DNA from: Metaphire vulgaris
Taxonomy: Eukaryota > Annelida > Clitellata > Crassiclitellata > Megascolecidae
Direction of reading: 5' to 3'
Assembly: GCA_018105865.1 (NCBI GenBank)
Contig: CM030834.1
Coordinates: 8,270,668-8,334,667, forward strand
Length of the DNA: 64,000 nt
Below, one piece after another: positions 52,162-64,000 of this stretch. The translations under genes were made by a program, and so were the position numbers. The notes under the pieces are model-generated. The model had not been told where the DNA came from and ran no database searches. It saw nothing but the letters and a program-made list of their open reading frames with translations. How positions within the stretch are numbered: position 1 is the stretch's first letter; the number at the start of each line of letters is the position of its first letter.

Positions 52162-55100
52162 ATGGATAATTCAGTCGGTAATTATATTCTCATTATTTTA
52201 AAATATTCTTTTAAAGTTCCACATGATCTCGTGAAGGGTTTGAGCCGTCGTTTGTTTCAAAGTCGTTTGTTGTTAAAACACTAAAGCGCTTTGACAAAGT
52301 CGACCTCGTCAGCCGCAAACGAGTAGCGTTAGTGATATAGCGCTCGGTACAAATTATCTTGGCCAGCAGTGTCTAGTGATATTGAATGTAATTCAACTAA
52401 GATGGATTATGAAGCTTAAGCATATTAGATTTGGCCATACCACTGTAAAGGAAATGGCAAGAATCAAGTCTACTGGTAGCAATTTAAAGCATTGGCAAGA
52501 GATTTCACAGCAGACTTGTGCACAAGATTATGAATTCGTGGAATGTCTCTAATTTGCATATGAGTAGTTTTGAAGACTTTATTGATATATAATGACCATT
52601 AAAAGCTTAAAAGGTTTCAGAATGCAGTTGACAGGACAATTACAATAAATTGTAAGCATGATCCTTTTAAGCCTATTCTTAAGTTGCACTGGCTGGTTGA
52701 ACAGAGAATTGTATTGACAAGACTAGTCTCCTGATTTATAAACACTGCAGTCTGGCCAATCTCAATATTTGAAATCTATGCTAGGCCACCCAAAGCATTC
52801 TCATTCAACAGGGTTTGCTAATTCATTGTTAAGTATGTCCAGGATCAACACAAATTGATAGTAAAGCTTTATTTCTGGCCCAAAAGCATGGGACTGTCTT
52901 CCACCAGCTGTCAGATCTTCCAAAGAATTGTGCTTTTTTCAGATCTAGGCTTAAAACACATCTCTTCCAATTAGCTTATCCTCCACAGCACTGCCTTGCT
53001 GTTTCTCACTGACTTCTGGATTTCTGGAATGACCTAGTCTTTTGCAGATGGATTTGAAGTGCCATCGATTGGTACCTTACAGAGTATTAGGTAGATCTGG
53101 TGCATAATTTATTATTATAATTATTGGTCATATATTTTCTTGTAAACAACTAAGGGTTGAAAAATGGCAGATTGATAACTTGCTTGAACAAGACACTGAT
53201 GGAACCAGATTGACTATCATATTAGCCCTAAGGTTGGCTCAGCCTTTACTTGCCAGATGGCAGTGCTAAAATGAGTAACAATGACAGTATTGTGAAGGTA
53301 ACTGTTGTTTGGTGAGAAAGGCTGGCCACCGTCTGCCAACAAATGGCTTAGTGGGTTGAATTTACCTTTTAAACAACTATTTCCCTGTTTTTCTGTAGTC
53401 AAACAGGTAAAACTTAATAAAAAACGCAAAAGAGTGGCAGAAGAAAGAGAAGATAAAGTAAAGCAGAAGCAGCCATGTGTATCAGATATTCCGATTAACA
53501 TGGACATTGTTCAAAGTAGGAAATTAAATCAGTCAATTATTCATTTCTTGTGAACTGTATTTAATCAAATACCTTTTATCAATAAACTTTGTTTCTTCAG
53601 AATTAGGTGTGTTTTGTTTTAAAAACTCATTTTTTGCGGTAATAAGCATTATTTATATAGTATGGTTTTTATATACATTAAAACTGTAATTATTTTAATT
53701 TTATGTGGTTATTAGTCAAATTTATAGTTGCTGGTTAAGTTCTTAAGTGTTGTAATAATTTAAACTTAGATGTGACAGTCCAGGCTGTCTGAATGTCGCT
53801 CATGCAAATTGTTGGTATTCAATTTTATCTTCAATTGATGTTGCAGACAACTAGATTTGCTTGTGTTGAATATGGCTTTATTTCAGTGCCTTTTAATCCA
53901 CTTGAGAAAAAGGCATTTAGGTCACTAGAAAATGAAATTTCTGAAGAAACACTAAAGGCTGTCGATGATATGGGTTTTGTCACAATGACACACATCCAGG
54001 AACGTAGCATTCCGTTTTTGCTTGGTGGACGGTTGGTTATTTCTTTAGTCAAGTTACAGTCATAATAATTAATAAAATAAGTAAAGCCAATATTACCAAA
54101 TATGTAGTGAAATATAAATTAGCTTTCACATATTGACACATTTTTAACTTGAAATTAATAATAAAATTGCTTTATTTTTAAAAGTATATCTCTTGACAAC
54201 TTGTTTTTAGAAACAATGTATATTTCACAAATTTGTAATAAAATATTTCTATTGCAATTATCAGCTTAAAGAATTTAATTATTTTTTTCATTTTTTAAAT
54301 CTTTTTGAATGGTCAGAAATTTAATTTTCAAAGTTAAGATGATTGGCAATCGTTACTTCAAACTTTCCAATGAAATAATTGTCTATTCTAATTGCATTCC
54401 CTAGACACTTAGAAGCATTATAAGTTTTAGTATTTGACAGTTTTTAAAAGAATTGCATATGCTCTTAATACTGCAGCGATGTTTTGGGTACTGCACGTAC
54501 TGGTCAAGGGAAAACTTTGGCCTTTTTGATTCCAGTGGTAGAAAGAATGAAAAAATTTGGGTTCACAAGAACTGATGGTAGGTTTTTAGGAATTTTATGG
54601 TAATAAAATTCCTTATCAAAATGATTATGATTTTGATCTTATTCTAATTTAATTTTGGTATGAAACTGTGAATCTAATATTTATTCTCACTATATTTATA
54701 CGGTACTAATTATATTTATGTAAGGTGTGTGTATAATTTACCCCATGAAAAACTCACTCATACTTTAATTAATTCACTATACGAAAGATTCAATGGGCCA
54801 AGATTATTATGTTAGGTAAATTAAGTAATTTTTGGTGATTCTTATTCTGAAATTGTAATTTATTTGATGAAAGTGCACGTACACTTCGACTAGCGATGAG
54901 CTGAGAAACTGATTTTTGGATCTTTGGAGTATATGTGTAATGAAAATAACTTTTGTTGTTTATTTATGTCCTTAACTTGCCTCCAGTACCATCTAATTAA
55001 AGCTGCAGTGCATATGTTGTGCTAATTGTCACCTTATGTAGCATCAGCATATTAAGTCCTTCTGATATTAACACCATTTTATATTAATGAAGTGTTTTAC

Positions 55101-58100
55101 ATGTTGCTTTGATTGTCGCTTCACTGCTTGAGAGAATTTAATGAAGGCTTGATTTGTGGCACTTTACAGGAACTGGTGCAATTATCATAACTCCTGTGAG
55201 GGAATTGGGAGAGCAGACGTTCTGGGTCCTGAAGGAATTGCTTCAGAATCATTCACTGACCTGTGGTCTACTTCACGGAGGAACTGATCGAAAGGCCGAA
55301 GCTAAAAAACTGATGCAAGGCGTCAATATACTCGTGGCAACTCCTGGACGACTTCTGGATCATCTGCAGGCATGTCAACTTATGCTTTCTGGCTGAATTT
55401 TTTTATATATTAAATTATCTAATGCTAGAGACACTGCATGCAAATCTTGTGCATAGTTAATATATGTAAAGTGAATTTTTATTAATCTTTGGTTAGCTTT
55501 GGCAATTTCTTCTCAATTATGTATTTGAATTGCCTCTGGTCACATGTACTTGTGTGTATGATGCGATAGATGTAATATCAGCATTTGAGTCTTATTGATA
55601 TTGATGCTGTTTTATGTTTGTGTACTGAATTGCACGTGCTTTGAATATGGCTTGAGAAGTGTAACAGTGGGATGCAATTTTAAATGAAAACATGAATTCT
55701 ATGCATTTAAGTTAACATGTTAAGCGCTGGGGACGTCAATTGACGTCCTTATTTTGGTACTGCAGGGCGCTGGGGGCGTCATATGACGTCCTCTGTTCAA
55801 TGCATTGGAAACCGTGGAGGTCGTATAGCCACCACACCTGGCAAAGAAACTGTGTTGCAGTCAACGTGTTAAACATGGTAGTTTGTGTTGAATTCTTTGT
55901 AACTAGAATACAAAGCATTTCGTCTATGATCGTCTGAAGATTCTTGTCATTGACGAAGCTGACCGCCTCATGCAGGAAAACTTTGAAGAGGATGTCACAA
56001 AAATTCTGCAGCTTCTGCCACGTATGATGCGCAAATAGTTCTAGAGTTTTAATTGTTATTGTTGATTTTATTAGTTGACTGGAAAGTAGAACCATTGATA
56101 TTTCTGGCTTCCGTTTTGTTTTGAAGGCAACCATCGTGGTTACCTCATGGCTTTTGGTCACATGGTGACTGTTTCTGTGGCTAATTTGCAATCTGAGAGG
56201 CATGGTGTTAAATCTGATTTAAACTTTTAGGATAAAAATAGTTTGTTTATTCATTGCTCTTATGATGAACAGCCTCTTTCAATTGAAATGAAGTAATAAT
56301 AAGGTAGGTGTCATGCAGAACACTAGTGTCTTCCTGTACAAACTAAGCTTCTAAGTTTCCACCTATTCATTCCTACCAATTCATTTACTCCTTACTCCAT
56401 CCACACTGGGGGGGGGCCCATCCCTCTGTGGGAGACCAAACCCCTTTGGGGCCGTAGGTCCAAACCGGAGTCGTAGGGTCAGTTCTGGGGTGCAGCCCCC
56501 TGTGGTGGGGCAAGGCCACCCAGTGGGGTCATAGGAAAATTGTTTAAAGATAGGCACATATTTTTAGTGTTAATCAAGTATTCACTTTACATTTTCAGAT
56601 TTAAAATATTGTTAGATGTATTAATATGAGCTTTTGCAATAAATCAGGGTATGAAATAGCCAATCTCCCCCGTCTTTTTGACGAGTTAAAAGCTAGTATA
56701 TATATATAATAATTTAATGTGTGTGTGTGTATTTATATATGGTAGTTATCAAATGTTTTGAAAATTTGTACACATAGGTAAACGACAAGTGGCAATGTTT
56801 TCTGCGACACTCACACCAAAGACTGAAGGTCTGGCCAAAATGTCTCTTACAGATCCGTCTTACATTACAGTTGATGATCAGAAAGAAAGTGCTACAGTTT
56901 CTGGTCTCTCGCAGGTGATTGCCTATTGCATACTTTACTTTGCTAGAACTTTTAACCCTTTGAACACGGCAAGCTGGGTAGACATATATAGCCTAATCGC
57001 TAGGAAAGCTGGAGTTGAAAGGGTTAAAGATTCTGATTGATGTCAGTGTCATCTATGCATAGAAACAGACATTGAGCTATTGTGTTTACATTTCTTGTGA
57101 GTTTATTCATAATTTTGGTTAAATTCCACAATTCAGTCTTTTTAATTCCAATTCACATTGTAGCATTATCTGTTGATATGCTTAAGAAAATCTCTTAATT
57201 TTGTTATTGAATGATCAGATAGCTAATTTTATGATTAACTAAAAAACATGCAGCTTGACACTATGACCTTGAGAGTAGCAAAGCATTAACATTTAGTTTG
57301 GTGATTGGTTCATTAAAACTAATTATATTTCTTTTATTCGAATCTTCTAACATCGATTGGTTTGCAATTATGCTGCTGTTATTTGTGTTTTAGCGTTATT
57401 TTATTTGTCCAACTGAAAGGAGATTCTTGGTCTTGTATGCATTTTTGAAGAAAAACAGAAACAAAAAGATGATGGTCTTTTTCAGTGCGTGCAATGTTGT
57501 CAAGTATTTTCATGAACTGCTGAATTACATTGGATTGCCAGTCGACTGTATTCACGTAAGTAGTTTTTATGATATCAATAATTATTTTCAATAATTATTT
57601 TGCTTTGATACCAAATTTTTCTGAAATGTTTATTTGGGATTTTTTCAAATAATAATTTATCGATCTTTATCTTTATCTTCTTGACGACTTCTATAGCGCC
57701 GTACGCACGACGAAGGTCGAAGTCAAAGGCGCTTTGACATACTTTGGCATGCCGATGGGGAACGTCGGATAACAGAGACAGCGTAAAGTCAGCCCTGATG
57801 GAAACGACGGAAATCGCCGCCCAAACGCCCACAACAGCAATCCCGTAGAAAGGAGCCTTCCGCTGTAGAACCGTCCGCACCAGGCACGTCAAAAGAACAA
57901 AAACACGGGATGAGATGTTGTAAATTCCGCGGATGTTGTGAGAACTGTCCGCGAGGCGAGCCACACGGATTATTTCTGAGATGCGGACTCCCGTGAGTAA
58001 ACCGTCGTCGATCTAGGTGAATCCGACTTTGGATGGAATTCCAGGTTACAATTAGAACGGATGTCGCAGCATTCCCGCACGGGTATCTAGTCTGCAGTTC

Positions 58101-61100
58101 TGCCAGGCCGCGTTGATAGAAAAATCGCAAAACAAGATGGCGGACCAGACAGGCGACGAATCAGCGACTAAAACCGTCCTAATCCACCCGAGAAAAGCGC
58201 AGAGGACCTCCCGAAAATGACGGGAAAGTCACTACTCGCACATTTTGCGCTAAAACGAGCGCAACATATCGTCGAACCGCCCAGAACGACGCTTTTCCGA
58301 GGCATGCACAGGAGCATGCTTGGCCGCTGGAAACGGCGCCACCGGAAACGATGATTAACAAGAAATTGTAAGTCAAAGTAGAAGAAAAAGTGTTGGAAAC
58401 TATAACAAATGGTGGATAGATGACCGATTGATAAAAAGAAAATCGATATGCAAATATCAACACACTGAAGTGATTCAGCATGTTTCACGACCATTGCTTT
58501 TGTATGCTATTTCTCAATCATAAAAATGTTTTCATTTTCATATTTGCCTCTGATCTTGCAATTTGATGCAATAAGGGATGTGTGACAGGACCTGATGATG
58601 CATTATGAGTTTCTATGCTGGTGTAATATTGCAGTATTAAGACAAATTTCATTGTATTTGCTCTCAGAAAGCATTAACCGGTAAATGAAATCACTGTAAG
58701 TCTTTTTGGCAGTGTGACCGGGGAGGTATTGCATTCGACACGTCCATCTTTTGCTCTTTATCTATGCAGGGAAAGCAGAAGCAGGGAAAACGGACCGAAA
58801 CATTTACAAAATTTTGTGGAGTGGAACAAGGTACGTTGCTGTGCACTGATGTTGCAGCCAGAGGTTTAGATATAAAGAATGTTGATTGGATCGTTCAGTA
58901 TGACCCTCCAGATGATCCAAAGGTAAGGATTATTCATTTTGGCTTCTTCGATGCTTTCTAGTTTGATTGCCAGAAAGACCTTTTCGGTGTTTGATTGGAT
59001 GAGTTAGTTTATTTTTTATTATATTATTCATACTAGTTCTTAATACTTTTCTATGACAGACTTTTAGGCTAAAACTCAGATTTATAAAGAAACGTTCCAT
59101 TACATTAATATCCAAATCTTGATTGCTCTAGTAAGCCTATGATCAAATTTTCAATTTGATCTTGGCTTTATAATAAAATTAATGTCAATATTAATTTAAA
59201 ATTGTTAATAATAGTCTCATCACCGATGATGGTGTTTCTGTAACTGGTTGATCATTATTGTGTGCAAAATTTTTAAAACATGTGAGGCAGATAATGTCGA
59301 GTATATCAGAGTCCTGACGGGTTTGGATAGTATGCATGCTATTGTAGAAAAGCGACAAACATCCTTTGTTAATAGATATGAGAAGAAGCCACTGTACTTT
59401 GCTCAGTGCATTACTAGGATTTGTCTGAGGTCAGAGGCTGTACTGTGTAAAGTTTGTGCTTAGTTTATTTGTTTATTATTAGGTTTATTTTATTATTATT
59501 ATTTTATTATTATTATTATTTAGTTTTGTTCAGTTGATTTGTGTTTTCCTTGGTTGTGTACTACTGGTTGTGTACTACTTTTTATGCTGTGCTTGTCACG
59601 AATAAAGATGATTATTATTATTCATTACATTACTACATTGTCTATTATATGCATCTTCAATGCATTAGGTTGGTTAGGTAAGGGAGTTAGGAAGACCAAA
59701 GCTCTGTTATATCAGAAACCATTGGTACTATGTCATTGTTTTGACTACCGTAATTTTCTCCATTTCATATTAAGCAACATAATTATCTTAAACTTTGCTT
59801 GATGATATTTCATTGGTTGCAGTAAATGCAAAGAGTATTAATTCAGTGTTATGAACTAAAATGGTGCTTTAAATAACCTACGAATGGCTTGAATTATGGC
59901 TAATTTGTTACTTTTGTCAGTGGTTTTCAATTTCTCACATGTTTATCATTTATGGAATTTTATGGACATGTTATTTATTCATTATAATGTATTTTGGATT
60001 GCTAGTGCATAAGGCAAGCGGACCCTTCCCTTTTTGGGGTTTGAAGCTGAGTCTGTAGATAACAGACATGTCTGTAGATGGCAGATATGTAGCTGAACTT
60101 ATAAATGGTTTGATTAAACCCAGAAGTTACAAGAGTACCAACTTTCAAGTCAACATTTTAATTTTGAGAGATAACCAAAGATTTCAAGCCCTTCTGTTAT
60201 CATCTTTTGAAACACAAAATATGTGACCCTGTGTTATTTTGCGATGTGCCACTTGCCTTAAGGTAAATGGTATCAGTGGAATTTGGTAATAGATGGGATT
60301 AGATTATCTTTTAAATTTGAATAGCTTTTTGCCGTATTATTTCAAGTATAATATGCACTTTTGTATATTAAACACCCAAAATTTCACATGGAAATCTCTT
60401 CAGTAACATGAATAATCACAATTGTATTTAAAACTTTAAGGACCACTGACCTACACGATCACAATTTTCTTACAAATTCTTATTGGAAATTGAAGTGTAA
60501 ACAAAGTTTTCCTCTACTGTCAACTGTGTAGGTAAAAACTCGTGTAATGTATGTGTTATATGAGAGAAATTATGGTAAATTTAATATTATATACAGGGAT
60601 TTTTCTTCACCATCCAGCGGGTGAGTTGCACCCCGGTTTGTGACAGACACCCCTGCCTCTACACCACTTTTCAGGGAGTGGCGTTGGCTATCACCAAGAC
60701 AGACTGATGTTAAAACTATTCATTTAAAATTCTAAAGGGGGAAATTCACCCCTGGAAATTGAAACTTGAGCCACTAAAACTGACTACATAAAACTTGGAA
60801 TGGACCATATGTAAATGGAAGAGATGACAACAAAAATCATATTTTGGACTTGTATTTTCCTTTTTTCGGGGGCCAATCATCGAACCCTCGCCACCTCCTC
60901 CGCCCAATTCTATTCCTCCCGGGTCCAAGAAGTGTAGATGAAGCACTGGACGTTGACACCCCCTGCAATTATTGGACAACACCCCCCCAGAACACAAATT
61001 CCTGGGAAATAGCCTGATTATATATGTTTGTATACATAAATAAAATTGTATATACATAAAATGTAATCCTGTGTATGGTATAAACCCACGCTTTCCATCA

Positions 61101-62295
61101 ATTTTTAACAGGAAAACTGTGTATTATATGCTAGATAATATGGTAATATCTGGGCATTTTCACTGTGCCAGGAATACATCCATCGTGTAGGACGAACTGC
61201 ACGGGGTGAAGGTGGTTCTGGAGATGCATTACTTTTGCTTCAAGAGGAAGAATGCACGTTTGTCCATTATTTGGAGAAAGCTAAAGTACACATGAAAGAG
61301 ATTGACGTGCCTTGGAAGAAGGTTCCAAATATTCAGCCTCAGGTTGGTATTTGAAAAATACTGTTGGGATGTTTTTATTGTAGGATTTAAGATCTTTTGG
61401 GATGAAATAAAGCAGAGTTTCACAAACTCTTTGGGACTGCGACTCACTTCGGTGGTTTTTTAATGTGCAGCGACCTTGCAAACGTGTCAACTAAAAGTGG
61501 ATAAAACACTATTCATTTTAAGACTAATATAAGCTTTGAATCGATTGCAGGTATAGAAGTTTCTTAAAACACAGCTTACTTGCAACTTTGCGAGGCAAGT
61601 GACTTGGTGCTGGTTAGGAAAATGACACTTTTTCAATCTAATGTCACACTACCCACTTTTGGGTCACGACCCAGTTTGGGAAACACTGTGGAATAAAGTA
61701 TGGCTTAGAATTTTCTGTTAGGGTGACTTGTCAGTGATTATCATAAAATTTTGTGAAACAGTATTTATCCAGTATCACGATTTTGTGGAATATTCCTGAT
61801 AGCAAATGAAATATTGTTTAGTTGCAAATGACTCGTTGAGTTTTTCATTTAGTTTTTTACATGCATTTATAGATGTATTTGTTTTGCCATTTGTTTTCTT
61901 GTTTGACTTTTAGTTGGAAAACATAATCAGCAATGTTTATCACTTGTGCTCTGCAGCAAAGGAAGCGTATAAAACATATATAAGAGCCTATGCAAGCCAC
62001 TCACTTAAGGAGGTCTTTGATGTCCAGAAATTGGATCTGAATAAGGTTGCAAAGAGCTTTGGTTTCTCTGTACCACCATTTGTGGACATTAATATCCTTT
62101 TGCAATTGCTGTTTAGTCTTTACGTTGATTGTTGTTTGGTGATAAAGTCGAAAATCTGAGTAAATAATTCTTATATTGCTAGTCAGGAATAAATCAAGTC
62201 GTAGCAATGGTTTTAAACTAGTTGAGTGAAAATATTATCTTGAATAATTATGGTATAACTGCTGTGAAGTCCCAGTCCAAATGAGGACAGACACT

Positions 62296-62335
<40 letters not shown>

Positions 62336-62935
62336 GTATGTATGCAGTTAAATTTTCTGATAGTCAGAGCACTGGGCTTTTACCTTTTACTAATATACTG
62401 TAGTCAATTTAAATGTAGGGCTGCAATATTTATATTTTAGTAAACAGGTGAGGGCAAAAGCCAACCCATATTTGAATCTGAGCTTTGAGACCTGTTCAGA
62501 TTTCCATTTGCTGGCAAGCAGCATTTGTATGTGTCTTATGTCATTAATCTAAAGTAGTTAACCATTTCTTTCTCCAGACCTGCATTTATCTTCACAGCTT
62601 TATGCTGCTACCCATTTTTCTACGTCTTTGCGATGAACACTAGTGGCTTGGCTGGCCACCGACAGGATGACTCAACCCCAGGACAGTCACCCATTTAAGT
62701 ACTGGGCTGTGTTTCGTTCTGCTTAATTTCAGTGTTCTATGGGGATGCTAACTGAACATTGCCATGTAGTGAAATCTTATATTTAAACTTAAAACTTTTA
62801 GCCTTAACTAGAGTCTCAGGTGTTTTCAGCAGCCGACATCACGTTCAGAAGAAAAAACGCCTGAACACAGGCTTTGAGAAATCAGGAAAAGGGCTAAAGA
62901 AGAAGTCCTACAAGCAGTTTAAAAAGCTTAAATAA
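52162..62935 (+). CDS. DDX18: DDX18/Has1, nucleolar DEAD-box RNA helicase (12 exons)
   Basis: Exons: 52162-52177 (tentative), 53399-53515, 53887-54031, 54477-54577, 55170-55369, 55907-56021, 56778-56914, 57394-57555, 58770-58922, 61172-61342, 61914-62091, 62820-62935; all phases match; 536 aa. Has1/DDX18 is needed for 60S subunit assembly in the nucleolus. Seen: a basic N-terminus ([18 protein letters not shown]); Q-motif region [15 protein letters not shown]; motif I ARTGQGKT; Ia PVRELG; Ib [34 protein letters not shown]; IVa-[27 protein letters not shown]; then DUF4217-like LENIISN...[28 protein letters not shown], and a Lys-rich tail. [12 protein letters not shown] and [15 protein letters not shown] are DDX18-specific. 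Intron 5 is GC-AG and intron 11 is U12-type. Confidence 0.94.
52430..53115 (+). pseudogene. LINE C-terminal remnant, in DDX18 intron 1
   Basis: Broken frames read [20 protein letters not shown], then [15 protein letters not shown], and [14 protein letters not shown] near the end. This is the LINE tail text also seen at 48740-49065. It ends with the TTTGCAGATGGATTTGAAGT block and a TTATTATAATT tail. Confidence 0.7.
53217..53300 (+). mobile_element. SINE fragment, in DDX18 intron 1
   Basis: AGCCCTAAGGTTGGCTCAGC, then TTTACTTGCCAGATGGCAG, matching the body start of the tRNA-derived SINE at 21143 and 34745. Head and tail are lost. Confidence 0.55.
55370..55906 (+). other. DDX18: GC-AG intron (DDX18 intron 5)
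   Basis: Exon 5 ends CTGCAG and the intron starts GCATGT; the acceptor is AACTAG before AATACAAAGC. The protein across the join ([16 protein letters not shown]) matches the DDX18 pattern LLDHMQNTPGF, and phase is 0. No GT donor keeps the frame. The piggyBac-like MITE at 55720-55872 lies just before the acceptor. Confidence 0.88.
55720..55872. mobile_element. TTAA-bounded MITE with GACGTC palindromes, in DDX18 intron 5
   Basis: TTAA at both ends. It holds two related palindromes, GGACGTCAATTGACGTCC and GGCGTCATATGACGTCC, preceded by GCGCTGGG. The termini match each other poorly, so piggyBac origin is only suggested by TTAA and the AACACGTTGACTGCA right end. Confidence 0.5.
56952..57027. mobile_element. 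piggyBac-like MITE, 76 bp, in DDX18 intron 7
   Basis: TTAACCCTTTGAACACGGC at the left; inverted right end TTAACCCTTTCAACTCCAGC. TTAA borders. Confidence 0.78.
57660..58355 (-). mobile_element. Retroposon with (GATAAA)n tail, copy 2, in DDX18 intron 8
   Basis: Nearly identical over its length to 19226-19915, in the same orientation, with the same GGCGCTATAGAAGTCGTC end and AAGATAAAGATAAAGAT tail. The minus orientation means it would not add a plus-strand polyadenylation signal to DDX18. Confidence 0.8.
58923..61171 (+). other. DDX18 intron 9, with a possible LINE fragment
   Basis: The longest DDX18 intron. At about 59270-59640 a frame reading [20 protein letters not shown], followed by AATAAAGATGATTATTATTA, looks like a LINE 3' end. 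The rest is AT-rich sequence without recognisable genes. Confidence 0.4.
61413..61690. mobile_element. hAT-type MITE, in DDX18 intron 10
   Basis: The left end is CAGAGTTTCACAAACTCTTT; the right end, inverted, is CAGTGTTTCCCAAACTGGGT. The flanks AAATAAAG and GAATAAAG form a 7/8 duplication. The ends resemble those of the larger element at 16240-18004. Confidence 0.78.
62092..62819 (+). other. DDX18: U12-type AT-AG intron (DDX18 intron 11)
   Basis: The donor is ATATCCTTTT, the exact minor-spliceosome AT donor consensus. The branch site is GCCTTAAC at 62801-62808, and TCTCAG ends the intron 12 nt after the branch A. Phase 1 on both sides joins VPPFVDI to [14 protein letters not shown]. No GT donor exists near the end of homology. 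An AC/TA microsatellite lies inside at 62298-62338. Confidence 0.88.
62298..62338. repeat. (AC)n(AT)n microsatellite, in DDX18 intron 11
   Basis: About 12 AC units, then AT/TATG units. Confidence 0.95.
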
Positions 62936-63010
62936 GAGGAAGCAAAAGCCTTTGCAAACTAGGAGGATATGATTATTTTACTTTTTGCTAATCATCTTTA
63001 ATGCAGTATA

Positions 63011-63016
63011 ATTAAA
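63011..63016 (+). terminator. Probable polyadenylation signal of DDX18
   Basis: ATTAAA about 75 bp after the stop at 62933-62935. Confidence 0.45.
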
Positions 63017-63102
63017 TAAGTTATCTTGAACATTGTAAGTGAATTGATCTACATGTACTAAGGCAAGCTACATACTGTACATACATGCATACATACATAG
63101 TT

Positions 63103-63250
63103 TATAAGTCAATTTCAATTTCTATAGCGTAAAAACATGGAAGAAGGCCAGTGTTAGGAGTGCTTTACAGTGCATACGATATCTGATAAAAGTGAGTTTT
63201 TAGTTTCCTTGCAAATATGTCCAGGTTTGACTTGTTACGTGACTAAGTAG
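63103..63250 (-). mobile_element. Retroposon 3' end
   Basis: On the minus strand it ends TTTTTACGCTATAGAAATTG, another variant of the shared terminus. The body is unrecognised. Confidence 0.4.
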
Positions 63251-63286
63251 TGTGTTCCAAAGAACATACATAGGCCTCTCTCTCTC

Positions 63287-63690
<404 letters not shown>

Positions 63691-64000
63691 ATTGTGTTCA
63701 AAATAATATATATATACATGCACTGTTCATTGTGCTCTTTCTCAGCCACGTTTCACATGCTGTTAGTGCAGCCTGAGTACAAGTATATTTCTGTGATCAT
63801 ATAGTTGTGTGCTCTTGTGGTGACTTATATAGACCCTTATATAGGTGTACTGAAACCCTTGTGGCAATTCACTTTTCATTATCAACCCTCTACAGTTGTC
63901 ACTTTGTCGTATATTGCTAAAGGTAAAGGTCTTCCGCATTCGATTCCCCGGTGTCTGTGGCATACATCGACGCAGATGCAGTGTTGTATAGTATTTGAAA

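Noticed and set aside
53160..53400. ORF 53305 onward as the DDX18 N-terminus
   Set aside because: The part before 53399 is intronic and precedes a clear TTCTGTAG acceptor; only the part after it is basic and DDX18-like.
53793..53886. In-frame upstream extension of DDX18 exon 3 (ATG at 53793)
   Set aside because: The acceptor at 53885-53886 gives the phase needed by exon 2, and the upstream residues match no DDX18 text.
62092..62159. Read-through end of DDX18 after VPPFVDI
   Set aside because: It runs into hydrophobic non-conserved residues and a stop, whereas the U12 splice restores a Lys-rich DDX18-like tail.

Overview
This is a 64 kb window of nuclear DNA from an animal, most likely a repeat-rich aquatic invertebrate (phylum not assigned). 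The evidence is spliced genes with conserved GT-AG introns, animal gene families (TTLL, mitochondrial EF-G2, DDX18, a Kv-channel T1 exon), and a dense layer of hAT, Tigger, piggyBac-like and Ty3/gypsy elements, LINEs, tRNA-derived SINEs and long microsatellites. No bacterial-style genes are present.

Layout. 1-3058: the 5' part of a Ty3/gypsy LTR retrotransposon on the minus strand (gag, two CCHC knuckles, protease, tRNA-Leu-type primer site, 5' LTR). 3059-5500: a long CAG/AGT tract that abuts a broken Kv2-like T1 exon, then a GC-rich block. 5.7-28.2 kb: almost entirely nested transposons. Many are hAT elements whose borders I could place by terminal inverted repeats plus 8-bp target duplications. 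A decayed ZMYM1-type hAT transposase and two LINE reverse-transcriptase remnants are also here. 28.2-63 kb: three intact-looking genes, all on the plus strand, head to tail.

The three genes, reconstructed exon by exon with matching splice phase, are: (i) a membrane-anchored tubulin-tyrosine-ligase-like protein of the TTLL-15 type (14 coding exons, 28512-38940); (ii) GFM2, mitochondrial ribosome-releasing elongation factor G2 (8 exons, 43612-50131, 788 aa); (iii) DDX18/Has1, a nucleolar DEAD-box helicase of large-subunit ribosome assembly (12 exons, 52162-62935, 536 aa). GFM2 (mitochondrial ribosome recycling) and DDX18 (cytosolic ribosome biogenesis) both serve translation. The TTLL gene acts on tubulin or another glutamate/tyrosine acceptor, and nothing in the sequence links it functionally to the other two.

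Most notable: a U12-type AT-AG intron with textbook donor and branch site in DDX18, plus a GC-AG intron in the same gene; a TTLL enzyme whose N-terminal anchor predicts a luminal catalytic domain; several hAT families that each carry a different short subterminal repeat; two inverted hAT copies that carry the same captured LINE fragment; a Tigger-like MITE with its empty paralogous site 2 kb away; and a shared GCGCTATAGAAGT-like 3' terminus on many unrelated-looking retroposon fragments.
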